A DNA stretch of 64,000 bases from Streptomyces sp. NBC_01216 (GTDB lineage Bacteria; Actinomycetota; Actinomycetes; Streptomycetales; Streptomycetaceae): positions 1,550,001 to 1,614,000 of the forward strand of contig NZ_CP108677.1 in assembly GCF_035994945.1 (NCBI RefSeq), written 5' to 3'. A program made the position numbers and the translations under genes. A model generated the notes under the pieces. It did not search any database. It was not told the DNA's origin and worked only from the letters and a program-made list of their open reading frames with translations. Positions 54,801-63,844 of this stretch are shown here, one piece after another; the stretch's first letter is position 1; every line of letters starts with the position of its first letter.

Positions 54801-56054
54801 TTGCCCAGTCCGTATCGCGCGATCTTCGCGGCGCCCGGCACCGCTTCCTTCTCAGTGGCCGGTTTCGTCGGCAGGATGCCGCTGTCCATGATGGGCATCG
54901 GCATCGTGACCATGATCTCGCAGGTCACCGGGCGCTACGGTCTCGCCGGGGCGCTGGCAGCGACGCTGGCCATGTCCGCCGCCGCGCTGGGCCCGCAGGT
55001 GTCCCGGCTGGTCGACCGCCACGGCCAGCGGCGGGTGCTGCGCCCGGTGACGCTGGTCGCCCTGGCCGCGGCCACCGGACTGCTGCTCTGTGTCCAGGGA
55101 GGCGCGCCGGACTGGACGCTCTTCGCCTTCACGGCCCTGATCGGCTGCGTGCCGAGCCTCGGTGCCATGACCCGGGCCCGCTGGGCGGGGATCTACCGGG
55201 GGGAGGCCCGTCGGCTGCACACCGCGTACTCATGGGAGTCGATCGTCGACGAGGTCTGCTTCATCTTCGGCCCGATCATCTCGATCGGGCTGTCGACCGC
55301 GTGGTTCCCCGAGGCCGGGCCGCTGGTCGCCGCGGTCTTCCTGGCCGTCGGCGTCTTCTGGCTGACCTCGCTGCGCGCCACCGAGCCCCCGCCGCACCCG
55401 CGCACCCCCGGCTCCGGCGGCTCCGCGCTGCGTTCCCCCGGCCTCCGGGTCCTCGCCCTCGCCTTCGTCGCCACCGGCGCGATCTTCGGCTCGATCGACG
55501 TGGTGACGGTGGCCTTCGCCGAGGAGCGGGGACACAAGGCCGCCGCCAGCCTGGTCCTCGCCGTGTACGCGCTCGGCTCCTGTCTGGCGGGCGCGGTCTT
55601 CGGACTGCTCCACCTCGCGGGCGAGCCGTCCCGGCGATGGCTGCTGGGCGTCTGCACGACGGCCGTGAGTATGATCCCCCTCCTACTGGCCGGGAACCTG
55701 CCGTTTCTGGCCGTGGCGCTCTTTGTCGCGGGCCTGTCCATCGCACCGACGATGGTGACCACGATGGCCCTCGTCGAAGCGCACGTACCGCGCACCAAAC
55801 TGACCGAGGGCATGACCTGGACGGGTACCGGGCTCGCGATCGGTGTGGCACTCGGCTCCTCGGCCGCCGGCTGGGTGGTCGACGCCCGGGGTGCGGAGGC
55901 GGGGTACGTGGTGCCCGTGGTCTCGGGCGCCGCCGCGGTCGTGGTGGGTCTCCTGGGGTATCGCCGGCTGCGCAAGCCGGTGCCGACTGGGGAGGGGCAG
56001 CGTGAGCGGGACCACGAAGCGAAGCACCAGGACGATGAGCAGCCCGTGGCGTAA
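54801..56054 (+). CDS. MFS transporter
   Basis: 417 aa, 12 predicted helices; motif A-like RLVDRHGQRRVLRPVTLVAL and a central loop TEPPPHPRTPGSGGS. Start taken as TTG 54801, because GGAG lies six bases upstream and the product then begins PSPYRAIFAAPGTASFSVAG as in relatives; TTG 54777 would add eight residues. An AT-rich stretch (CTATTAATTAC near 54760) may be its promoter. The 3' end overlaps the FAD lactone oxidase gene by 53 nt. Substrate unknown. Confidence 0.87.
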   Translation: MPSPYRAIFAAPGTASFSVAGFVGRMPLSMMGIGIVTMISQVTGRYGLAGALAATLAMSAAALGPQVSRLVDRHGQRRVLRPVTLVALAAATGLLLCVQGGAPDWTLFAFTALIGCVPSLGAMTRARWAGIYRGEARRLHTAYSWESIVDEVCFIFGPIISIGLSTAWFPEAGPLVAAVFLAVGVFWLTSLRATEPPPHPRTPGSGGSALRSPGLRVLALAFVATGAIFGSIDVVTVAFAEERGHKAAASLVLAVYALGSCLAGAVFGLLHLAGEPSRRWLLGVCTTAVSMIPLLLAGNLPFLAVALFVAGLSIAPTMVTTMALVEAHVPRTKLTEGMTWTGTGLAIGVALGSSAAGWVVDARGAEAGYVVPVVSGAAAVVVGLLGYRRLRKPVPTGEGQRERDHEAKHQDDEQPVA

Positions 56055-57342
56055 CTGGGCGGGGAACGTCACCTCGCGTCCCGTGCGGGAGGTGAGCCCC
56101 GCGTCGGCCGAGGAGCTGGCCGAGGCGGTCACCAAGGCGGCCGGGGACGGGCTGCGGGTGAAGTCGGTCGGCACCGGCCACTCCTTCACGGCGATCGCCG
56201 CCACGGACGGCCTGCTGATCCGCCCTCACCTGCTGGCCGGCATCCGGCGGATCGACCGGGAGGCGATGACCGTCACGGTGGAGTCGGGCACACCGCTCGA
56301 ACGGCTGAACGCGGCACTGGCCCGGGAGGGCCTGTCGCTCACGAACATGGGCGACATCATGGCGCAGACGGTCGCCGGGGCCACCTCGACGGGCACCCAC
56401 GGCACGGGCCGCGACTCCGCCTCGCTCGCCGCCCAGATCCGTGAACTGGAGCTGGTCACGGCGGACGGCCGAGTGCTGACCTGCTCGGAGCAGGGGAACG
56501 ACGAGGAGCGCGCGCTCTTCGCCGCCGCGCGGATCGGACTCGGCGCGCTCGGTGTGATCACGGCCCTCACCTTCGCGGTGGAGCCCCTCTTCCTGCTCAA
56601 CGCACGCGAGGAGCCGATGGCCTTCGACCGGGTCACCTCGGAGTTCGACGCGCTGCACGCGGAGAACGAGCACTTCGAGTTCTACTGGTTCCCCCACACG
56701 GACAACTGCAACACCAAGCGCAACAACCGCAGCGCGGGACCCGCCGCCCCGACCGGAAGGTTCAGCGGCTGGATCGAGGACGAGTTCCTCTCCAACGGGG
56801 TCTTCCAGCTCGCCTGCTCGCTGGGCCGCGCGGTACCGCCGGTCATCCCCTCCGTCGCCAAGATCTCCAGCCGCGCGCTGTCGGCCCGCACCTACACCGA
56901 CATCCCCTACAAGGTGTTCACCTCGCCACGCCGGGTGCGCTTCATGGAGATGGAGTACGCGCTGCCGCGCGAGGCGGCCGTGTCGGCACTGCGTGAGGTC
57001 AAGGCGATGATCGAGCGCTCCCCGCTGAAGGTGAGTTTCCCGGTGGAGGTGCGCACGGCCCCGGCGGACGACATCCCGCTGTCGACGGCCTCGGGCCGGG
57101 AGACCGCGTACGTCGCGGTCCACCTCTACAAGGGCACGCCGCATCGCGCCTACTTCACGGCGGTGGAACGCATCATGACGGCGCACGGCGGCCGGCCCCA
57201 CTGGGGCAAGGTGCACACCCGGGACGCCGGGCACCTCGCGGAGGTGTACCCGCGCTTCGCCGAGTTCACGGCGCTCCGCGACCGGCTGGACCCGGACCGG
57301 CTCTTCGCCAACGACTACCTGCGACGGGTGCTGGGCGACTGA
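56002..57342 (+). CDS. FAD-binding D-arabinono-1,4-lactone oxidase family protein
   Basis: 446 aa of the VAO/ALO family. FAD domain with RVKSVGTGHSFTAIAATDG, TNMGDIMAQTVAGATSTGTH (the GxTSTGTHG loop) and LGALGVITALTFAVEPLF; C-terminal ALO domain with FEFYWFPHTDNC, MEMEYALPREAAVSALREV, PHWGKVHTRDAGHL and DPDRLFANDYL. Oxidises a sugar lactone or alditol; substrate not determined. GTG 56002 follows GGAGGGG and lies inside the MFS gene, so the two are coupled. Confidence 0.92.
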   Translation: MSGTTKRSTRTMSSPWRNWAGNVTSRPVREVSPASAEELAEAVTKAAGDGLRVKSVGTGHSFTAIAATDGLLIRPHLLAGIRRIDREAMTVTVESGTPLERLNAALAREGLSLTNMGDIMAQTVAGATSTGTHGTGRDSASLAAQIRELELVTADGRVLTCSEQGNDEERALFAAARIGLGALGVITALTFAVEPLFLLNAREEPMAFDRVTSEFDALHAENEHFEFYWFPHTDNCNTKRNNRSAGPAAPTGRFSGWIEDEFLSNGVFQLACSLGRAVPPVIPSVAKISSRALSARTYTDIPYKVFTSPRRVRFMEMEYALPREAAVSALREVKAMIERSPLKVSFPVEVRTAPADDIPLSTASGRETAYVAVHLYKGTPHRAYFTAVERIMTAHGGRPHWGKVHTRDAGHLAEVYPRFAEFTALRDRLDPDRLFANDYLRRVLGD

Positions 57343-58111
57343 CGCCGTGCGGCAGCGCACGGACGGGCGGCACCGCACGGACGCGGGCTTCGCGTATCCG
57401 CCCGCCGGTGCGCCCGGGGAGGTGCCGGCGGAAGGAGCCGCCGCGGGTCGTGATGACACTGATCACACCGACGGCCGGGATCGTGCCGCGCACGCCCAGG
57501 GGGAGGGGAGTTCGGCCACCGCGACGGCGTCGACCGCACCGGCCGGGACCCGGGCCACGCTCCGTTCGAGCCGCCCTCTCTCCTCCGATGCGAGCCGCTC
57601 TTCCCGTGCGCCCCAGGCGCGATCCCTGCCCGCCCCTCACCTGCCCATGCGTTCCCTCGTGCCCCCGGAAGGGCCATAGGGGGGAAGTGATTGGTTCCGC
57701 TTCCGGCGCTTCCGTGAAGAGCGACACCCGGGGGTCTCGTGCGTGGCGACCCAACTCCCGTACCGCCGGAGAAGTTCGACGGCGCGCCTGTCTCCCCGGG
57801 TGGCCCGAATGGAGTACTGTGTCGAGCCCTGGGTCCGGGCTCTCATGGGTGCCCGGGTCATCGGGAGGGGGCCGAAGTCGGCACTCGAACCGGCGGCGCC
57901 ATGGCACCGCACGGACGCCCACCACCCAGAGTGACGACCTGTCACTCTGCGTGCCGAATGGGTAACCGTGTCACAGTCGCGGCCCAGGGTCCATGCCCGA
58001 CACGCCGGGCAACTCGGCAAGGTTGTGGCAGGCTGCACCCGGGCAGGCCACACTCGACTAGCGGAAGCAGCGACGCACGTGACGTCGGCAGGCACCACCC
58101 GGGAGGTCCCC
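57343..58111. other. Intergenic region upstream of sepH, with palindrome
   Basis: 769 bp. A weak open frame (57347-57679 +) begins right after the oxidase stop but loses coding bias. At 57928-57948 there is a perfect inverted repeat AGAGTGAC-gacct-GTCACTCT, about 160 bp before sepH, which may be an operator. The last 150 bp look like an untranslated leader. No RNA gene was recognised. Confidence 0.5.
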
Positions 58112-59155
58112 ATGCCCGAACTGCGTGTCGTGGCCGTCTCCAACGACGGCACACGACTGGTGCTGAAGGCTGCTGACAGCACGGAGTACACGCTTCCGAT
58201 CGACGAGCGGCTGCGCGCCGCCGTGCGCAACGACCGCGCCCGCCTCGGCCAGATCGAGATCGAGGTGGAGAGCCACCTCCGCCCTCGCGACATCCAGGCG
58301 CGCATACGAGCCGGTGCCTCCGCCGAGGAGGTCGCCCAGCTCGCCGGAATCCCCGTGGACCGCGTCCGGCGCTTCGAGGGACCGGTGCTCGCGGAGCGCG
58401 CCTTCATGGCGGAGCGGGCCCGCAAGACCCCGGTCCGCCGCCCCGGCGAGAACACCGGACCACAGCTCGGCGAGGCGGTACAGGAGCGGCTGCTGCTGCG
58501 CGGCGCCGAGAAGGACACCGTGCAGTGGGACTCCTGGCGCCGCGACGACGGCACCTGGGAAGTGCTGCTCGTCTACCGGGTGGCGGGTGAGGTACACACC
58601 GCGAGCTGGACGTACGACCCGCCCCGGCGGCTCGTACAGGCCGTGGACGACGAGGCACGGGCCCTCATCGGCGAGACGGACGACACGATCGCCGCGACGC
58701 CGGAGCCGAGCTTCCCGTTCGTGCCGCGGATCGCCCGACTGCCCCGGGACCGGCCGCTGGACCGCACCCTCGACCGGCCGGCGGACCGCCAGCCGGAACG
58801 CCCCTCCGCCTCCGCCGACCCGGACGAGGAGCGGGACTCGCTGACCAGCCTGCTGGAGGCGGTGCCGAGCTTCCGCGGCGACATGGTCGTCCCCGACCTC
58901 ACCACCGAGCCGTCGGCGGCGGAGCCGTCCGACGACCCCGAGGCGGAGGAGCCGCCGGCTCCGGCGGCCTCGGCGGGAGCTGGATCGGCCTACGCCGACG
59001 TGCTGATGCCCCGCGCGGTCTCCGGCCACCGGGACCGTCTGACGGGCACCACGGACCGCCAGGCCGAGGCGGACGGTGTCCGGCCGGGACGCCGCGCGGC
59101 GGTCCCCAGCTGGGACGAGATCGTCTTCGGTACGCGGAGGAAGAAGCAGGACTGA
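58112..59155 (+). CDS. sepH: SepH, FtsZ-associated cell-division protein
   Basis: 347 aa. N-terminal DUF3071 domain with helix-turn-helix-like LRPRDIQARIRAGASAEEVA and QLAGIPVDRVRRFEGPVLAE, then WDSWRRDDGTWEVLLVYRVA; the second half is a disordered Asp/Pro/Arg-rich tail ending SWDEIVFGTRRKKQD, the conserved C-terminal motif. SepH stimulates FtsZ assembly in Streptomyces. ATG 58112 with GGGAGG just upstream. Confidence 0.95.
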   Translation: MPELRVVAVSNDGTRLVLKAADSTEYTLPIDERLRAAVRNDRARLGQIEIEVESHLRPRDIQARIRAGASAEEVAQLAGIPVDRVRRFEGPVLAERAFMAERARKTPVRRPGENTGPQLGEAVQERLLLRGAEKDTVQWDSWRRDDGTWEVLLVYRVAGEVHTASWTYDPPRRLVQAVDDEARALIGETDDTIAATPEPSFPFVPRIARLPRDRPLDRTLDRPADRQPERPSASADPDEERDSLTSLLEAVPSFRGDMVVPDLTTEPSAAEPSDDPEAEEPPAPAASAGAGSAYADVLMPRAVSGHRDRLTGTTDRQAEADGVRPGRRAAVPSWDEIVFGTRRKKQD

Positions 59156-59206
59156 GGGCGGTACCGGCGGGGGAACGGGAGGCCCGCACCCCCGCCGGTA
59201 CCGCCC
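59156..59206 (+). terminator. Terminator of sepH
   Basis: Perfect 18-bp stem GGGCGGTACCGGCGGGGG / CCCCCGCCGGTACCGCCC, 15-nt loop, immediately after the sepH stop. Confidence 0.85.
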
Positions 59207-59207
59207 G

Positions 59208-59248
59208 CGTCGTGGCCGGGCGCGGAGTTTCCGCGCCCGGCCACGACG
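59208..59248 (-). terminator. Terminator of sulfurtransferase gene
   Basis: Perfect 19-bp stem CGTCGTGGCCGGGCGCGGA / TCCGCGCCCGGCCACGACG, 3-nt loop, directly before the minus-strand stop at 59251. Two hairpins back to back insulate the convergent genes. Confidence 0.85.
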
Positions 59249-59250
59249 CC

Positions 59251-60078
59251 CTACCGCGGGTCCGCGCCCTTGGCCACCGGGCGGGACGGGTCGGCGGACC
59301 ATTCCGACCAGGAGCCGGCGTACAGCGCGGCCGGGACACGGGCGAGGGCCAGAGCCAGTACCTCGTGCGCGCCCGAGACGCCCGAGCCGCAGTAGACGGC
59401 CACGGCGGTGTCCGGGCCGGCGCCGAGTGCCGCGAAGCGGGCCGCCAGCTCCTCCGGTGGCAGGAACCGGCCATCGGCGTCGACGTTCTCCGACGTGGGG
59501 GCCGAGACGGCGCCAGGGATGTGACCACCGACCGGATCGATCGGCTCCACGTCGCCCCGGTACCGCTCCGCCGCCCGCGCGTCCAGAAGCAGCCCCGAGC
59601 GGGCCAGCGCCGCCGCCCCGTCCGCGTCGAGCAGCCCGACCGTGTTCGGCTCCGGCCGGAAGTCGCCGGGCTCAGGCCGCGGGGTCTCCTTCGACAGCTC
59701 CCCCGGCCACGCCGGGAGGCCCCCGTCCAGGACCCTTGCGTCGGTGTGCCCGGTGAAGCGCAGCAGCCACCAGGCACGGGCGGCGCCCCAGCCGGGCCCG
59801 CCGTCGTAGACCACGACCGGACGGTCCGCCCAGACCCCCGCGCGGCGCATGGCCGCGCCGAAGACGTCCATGTCGGGCAGCGGGTGCCGGCCGCCGGCGC
59901 CGGGCGGGCCGGCGAGCTCCGTGTCGAGATCGACGAAGACCGCGCCGGGCAGGTGGCCGGCCTCGTAGGCGGGCAGCCCGGGTGGGCCGCCCAGCTGCCA
60001 GCGGACGTCGAGCAGGACCGGGGGCCGCTCCCCGGCCGACTCGCTCAGGAGTTCGCTTGCGGTGATGATGGGCTTCAT
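59251..60078 (-). CDS. Two-domain sulfurtransferase (thiosulfate/3-mercaptopyruvate type)
   Basis: 275 aa, tandem rhodanese domains. The first is inactive-like (VVVYDGGPGWGAARAWWLLR); the second has the active loop AVYCGSGVSGAHEVLALALA with catalytic Cys, of the CGSGVT kind. GHLPGAVFVDLDTELAG and DPVGGHIPGAVSAPTSENV are substrate-side motifs. ATG 60078 with GAGGAT upstream; ATG 60087 would add three residues. It is a core housekeeping sulfurtransferase, apart from the sulfur island and without CstR-type operators. Confidence 0.93.
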   Translation of the reverse strand: MKPIITASELLSESAGERPPVLLDVRWQLGGPPGLPAYEAGHLPGAVFVDLDTELAGPPGAGGRHPLPDMDVFGAAMRRAGVWADRPVVVYDGGPGWGAARAWWLLRFTGHTDARVLDGGLPAWPGELSKETPRPEPGDFRPEPNTVGLLDADGAAALARSGLLLDARAAERYRGDVEPIDPVGGHIPGAVSAPTSENVDADGRFLPPEELAARFAALGAGPDTAVAVYCGSGVSGAHEVLALALARVPAALYAGSWSEWSADPSRPVAKGADPR

Positions 60079-60552
60079 GGGTGCCATCCTCGCGCAGCCC
60101 GCGCCGCAGCGGGCCACTCCTTGACACCGGCCGACCGGACAGCGACCCCAGGAACCGGCATTCCAGGCATCCTCGTACCGGATCGCGCCAAAGTCGGCGC
60201 GGCCGGGGCGCACCGCGCGCCGGTTGGTGCGACCATCGGCACCGGGCGTGCGGTGTCGGCCTGGCCAGTCGGAGGGAGTGATCGGCGAGCGGCGTCATGT
60301 GGCTTCGCGTCGGAGGCGGCGGCGGAAGACGACGCGTGCGTGTCGTCGACCGACGGAGCGCCGGAGACGGAGTCACGGGTGCCGGGAGCCACTCCCCTTG
60401 CTCTCCAGGACGTCAGGCACGTGTGCGGCAGGTCCGACGGCGGGTACGGAGCCGGCACGAACCCCGTGCCGGGGCCGACCACCCCGTGGTGGCCCGTACG
60501 CACGCCTGGTTCCCCCGTACCGCAGCGACGATGGTCCGAGGAGAGAGTGACG
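60079..60552. other. Intergenic region upstream of VOC gene
   Basis: 474 bp between divergent genes. Short frames on both strands lack consistent codon bias. I see no hairpin or operator that stands out. Confidence 0.55.
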
Positions 60553-61326
60553 ATGACCGAGGCGACGCGGCTCACACCCGGGACACCCTCGTGGGTGAGC
60601 CTGATGGTGCACGGCCTTGACGCGACGCAGGAGTTCTACCGCGCGCTCTTCGGCTGGGAGTTCGTGCCCGGACCGCACCAGCTCGGCCCGTACGTCCGCG
60701 CGCTGCTGGACGACAGGGAGGTGGCGGGCATCGGCCAGCTGCCCCCCGACCGCCATCTGCCGGTCGCCTGGACCCCCTACATGGCCACCGACGACGCGGA
60801 CGAGACCACCGAGACCATCCGGTGCTGCGGCGGAACGGTCGCCGTCGGTCCGCTGGACGCCGGGGAGGTCGGGCGGCTCGCGATCTGTTCGGACCCGACG
60901 GGCGCCGTCTTCGGTGTCTGGCAGGCCGGGCCGCGGCACGGCACGGCGACCGCCGGACCGCCCGGGACACCCGTCTGGAACGAGCTGCTGACACACGAGA
61001 CCTCGATGGTCGCGAAGTTCTACCGGACGGTCTTCGGCTACGAGATCGAGCCCGTCGTCTCCGCCGACTTCGACTATCTGACACTGCACGTCGACGGTCG
61101 CCCGGTCGCGTCCCTGCACGGCGTGGGCGGCGCGCTCCCCCGTGACCGTGGCGCCCACTGGATGACCTACTTCGAGGTCGCCGACACGGACGCGGCCGCC
61201 GCTCTGGTCAGCGAGCTCGGCGGCCGGGTCCTGCGACCGCCCCGGGAAGGCACGGCGGGCCGGCTGGCCACCGTGACGGACCCGGAGGGCGCCGTGTTCA
61301 CGATCGTCCGGTCGGCCGACGCCTGA
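60553..61326 (+). CDS. VOC-superfamily protein, two glyoxalase-like domains
   Basis: 257 aa made of two related halves: WVSLMVHGLDATQEFYRALF with FGWEF, and VWNELLTHETSMVAKFYRTV with FGYEI; each ends with a CSDPTGAVFGVWQ or TDPEGAVFTIV strand. Typical of actinobacterial VOC proteins of the hydroxylase/CFP32 kind, whose reaction is generally unknown. ATG 60553 after GAGAGAG. A copy of the dispersed repeat begins at its stop codon. Confidence 0.92.
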   Translation: MTEATRLTPGTPSWVSLMVHGLDATQEFYRALFGWEFVPGPHQLGPYVRALLDDREVAGIGQLPPDRHLPVAWTPYMATDDADETTETIRCCGGTVAVGPLDAGEVGRLAICSDPTGAVFGVWQAGPRHGTATAGPPGTPVWNELLTHETSMVAKFYRTVFGYEIEPVVSADFDYLTLHVDGRPVASLHGVGGALPRDRGAHWMTYFEVADTDAAAALVSELGGRVLRPPREGTAGRLATVTDPEGAVFTIVRSADA

Positions 61327-61343
61327 GAGCCTGTCGGGCGGCC
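61325..61343. repeat. Dispersed hairpin repeat, partial copy 4
   Basis: GAGAGCCTGTCGGGCGGCC, the left half of the repeat, starting inside the stop codon of the VOC gene. The right half is missing. Confidence 0.6.
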
Positions 61344-61371
61344 CCGGGGCGAGCGCCACTCCCCTGCCTGG

Positions 61372-62784
61372 TCAGCGCCGCCGGACCCGTGCCGGGCGCC
61401 GGCGCGGCCGAGCGGGCGGCTGCCCGCTGTCCCCGCCCGTCAGCCCGAGGGCGGCCGATCGCCGCGGGTCGATGTAGTGGGCAGGCCGCTCGTCGTCCGG
61501 CCGGCCGCCGAGCAGCGCCACCGCGTCCTCGCGCAGCCCGGGATGGAGCCTGGGCTGCATACAGTGGCCCACCGCCCGGACCAGCGAGCGCAGTGTGTCC
61601 GAAGCCGCTCCCGGCACCACGGGACCCGCGCCCGTCTCCAGGTCGGGCACGAGGTGGTCGACGAGGACCAGCGGCATCCGGTTGCTGTTCTCGTAGGGCT
61701 TGAGCCGCCCCAGGACGGTCTCGGTGCCGACCCGGGCGAGGGGGACGCCGTAGTACACCGAGGCGGTGAGCATCGCGGTCGAGAAGCAGCCGACGACGAG
61801 CCGGGGCCGACAGCGCGCGTAGAAGGTCTCCGCGAGCAGCGGGCCGTCCAGCACCGTCAGCCGCACCCCGGCCGCCTCGGCGGCCTCGCGCAGGGCGCCC
61901 GAGTAGCGCGGGGGCGCGGTCGGATGCGGCTTGAAGAGCACCGAACGGTGACCGGCCGCCGCCGCGCCGCGCACCATCCGGGCGTGGAGTTCCTCCTCCT
62001 CGTCGGGGGTGAGGATGCCGAGCGCGGCGAGGTACTGGCCGAGGAGGACGGCGGTGGGGGCCGCGGCGACGGCCTCCGCCACCTGCGGGTCGCCTTCGGC
62101 GGCCTCGGCGATCTCCGCGAGGACGGCGCGGAAGGCGTCGTCGGGCACGAGCTCCGGTTCGACGTCGCACTCCGTGAGGAGCAGGGGGCGCAGTCCGGGT
62201 ACCAGGTCGAGGTGGAGGAGTCGCCGGATGCGGCAGCCGATGGACTGCGGCACCTCCTCGCGGGTGGGGCCGTAGCTCATCAGGCCGTCGGAGTACACGT
62301 GTACGGCGCTCTCGGCGAAGACGGCGGCGAGCGCCCGCGCGGGGTTGACCTGGATCGACTCGACGACAAGCTCGACCGGGGCGGTGCCCAGGCCCCAGGC
62401 GGTACGGAAGACCCTCTGCCACAGCGGGGCCTCCTCCGGGCGGGGTGCCCAGGAGGCGGGGTGGTGGGGGTGGATCGCCTCGTTCCAGTCGAGGGTGGCG
62501 TCGAAGCGGGTGGCGATCCGGTCGTAGCCCGTCATGGTGTCGAGCCGCAGCGCCGTCTCGGGGACCTCGGCGTTGTGCGACAGCAGGAGGAAGCGGCGGG
62601 CGTCCGCGGCGGCGCCGAACTGTCCGGCGTCGACGGCGGCGGCCAGGGTGGCGGCGCCGTACAGCGTCGACACCTGGAAGATCTGCACCCGGGGTCCGCT
62701 CGTTCCGGCCTCGTCCGGTGCGTTGGGGGCGGCCGTGTCCGGGCGGGCCGCGCCGGTCCGCGCCGGGGTGGGGTCCGTGATCAT
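61372..62784 (-). CDS. Polysialyltransferase-like (alpha-2,8-POST family) protein
   Basis: 470 aa cytoplasmic protein of the bacterial polysialyltransferase family: RVQIFQVSTLYGAATLAAAV, FLLLSHNAEVPET, VHVYSDGLMSYGPTREEVP, SVLFKPHPTAPP (the HP motif region) and VVGCFSTAMLTASVYYGVPL. In Streptomyces such genes occur in surface-polymer clusters with GT2 enzymes and need not make sialic acid. ATG 62784 is three bases after the GT2 stop. The C-terminus is Arg/Pro-rich. Confidence 0.87.
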   Translation of the reverse strand: MITDPTPARTGAARPDTAAPNAPDEAGTSGPRVQIFQVSTLYGAATLAAAVDAGQFGAAADARRFLLLSHNAEVPETALRLDTMTGYDRIATRFDATLDWNEAIHPHHPASWAPRPEEAPLWQRVFRTAWGLGTAPVELVVESIQVNPARALAAVFAESAVHVYSDGLMSYGPTREEVPQSIGCRIRRLLHLDLVPGLRPLLLTECDVEPELVPDDAFRAVLAEIAEAAEGDPQVAEAVAAAPTAVLLGQYLAALGILTPDEEEELHARMVRGAAAAGHRSVLFKPHPTAPPRYSGALREAAEAAGVRLTVLDGPLLAETFYARCRPRLVVGCFSTAMLTASVYYGVPLARVGTETVLGRLKPYENSNRMPLVLVDHLVPDLETGAGPVVPGAASDTLRSLVRAVGHCMQPRLHPGLREDAVALLGGRPDDERPAHYIDPRRSAALGLTGGDSGQPPARPRRRPARVRRR

Positions 62785-62787
62785 GGG

Positions 62788-63753
62788 TCAGGCCGCCTTT
62801 CCGGTGGCGCGCAGGCCGCGGAGCAGTGTGCTGCGCGGGGTGTCCATGCTCGCGAGCGTCGCGTCGAGTACCTGCTGCGGCATCCTGCGCAGCGCGTCGG
62901 AGACGTCGCGCCGGAGACGTCTGGTGACGGCGGGCTCGTAGCGGTCGGCCTTTCCCATGTGGAAGGCGATGAGCGCGCAGTAGGTGCGGACCGCCTTCGG
63001 GAGGAAGCGGTCCGCCTCGGCGTCCGCGGAGACTTCGTCGAGCAGCAGGTCGTACGACGGAATGAAGTCGAGCTGACGGTTGTCGGTGATCTGCGTGAGG
63101 GAGGTGGTGACACCGCGCCGGTAGAACGCGCCGTGCAAGCTGAGGGCCGCGTAGGAGCTGGTGTTCAGGTGCAGGCGCCAGATCCAGAGGCGGTCCTCGG
63201 CGGTGCGCAGGGTCGTCTCGAATCGCGCGGCGCCGTTCGCGAAGAGGTGGCCGGCGTAGATCCCGAAGGGGACGAAGGGATAGTCCACCATCGTCACCAT
63301 GCCGGAGGGCGCGATGCCGTCTCGGGGGTCCATGACGGTGTCGCGCCGTGGGGCCGGCGCGTAGCGGACCGCGCGGGTGCGGCCGGTCGACAGGACGTGG
63401 TCGGTGCGGGCGAAGTCGCAGCCCAGGGCGTCGATTCCGTCGACCATGGCGCGCAGATGGCCGGGGGCGTACCAGTCGTCGCCGTCGAGGAAGGTGACGT
63501 AGTCGCCGGTCGCCGTGTCCAGCCCGGTGTTGCGCGCCTGGGCCACGCCGAGATTGGTCTCGTGGCGGATGACGGTCGTGTTCGGAATCCGGTCGGCCAG
63601 CCGGTCGAGAACGTCCGGGGTGTCGTCCGTGGAGCAGTCGTCGATCAGCAGGAACTCGAAATCCGGGTCCGCGTTGACCGCCAGGCCGCGCAGGGTGTCG
63701 GGGGCGTAGGTCCCGACATTGTGGAACGGTACGACGACGGAAAGTTTCGGCAC
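62788..63753 (-). CDS. GT2-family glycosyltransferase
   Basis: 321 aa. GT-A fold: KLSVVVPFHNVGTYAPDTLR, FLLIDDCSTDDTPDVLDRLA, GVAQARNTGLDTATGDYVTF and the metal-binding DGDDWY; later DRLWIWRLHLNTSSYAALSL. Inverting transferase for an unknown acceptor. GTG 63753 is chosen since GGGGA is seven bases upstream; TTG 63759 would be too close to it. Coupled to the polysialyltransferase-like gene, a pair probably making a cell-surface glycopolymer. Confidence 0.9.
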   Translation of the reverse strand: MPKLSVVVPFHNVGTYAPDTLRGLAVNADPDFEFLLIDDCSTDDTPDVLDRLADRIPNTTVIRHETNLGVAQARNTGLDTATGDYVTFLDGDDWYAPGHLRAMVDGIDALGCDFARTDHVLSTGRTRAVRYAPAPRRDTVMDPRDGIAPSGMVTMVDYPFVPFGIYAGHLFANGAARFETTLRTAEDRLWIWRLHLNTSSYAALSLHGAFYRRGVTTSLTQITDNRQLDFIPSYDLLLDEVSADAEADRFLPKAVRTYCALIAFHMGKADRYEPAVTRRLRRDVSDALRRMPQQVLDATLASMDTPRSTLLRGLRATGKAA

Positions 63754-63844
63754 ACGCAATCCCCAGGGTCACACACGGTCGGTCGAGCGAGGAGCGTCCG
63801 GGCGAGGAGGCCCGAACGCCCGTCAGCGGGCAGGCTAGCGCCGC

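Noticed and set aside
57343..57679. Plus-strand 110-codon frame after the lactone oxidase
   Set aside because: No ribosome site, coding bias fades after about 60 codons, and there is no recognisable motif; kept only as an intergenic note.
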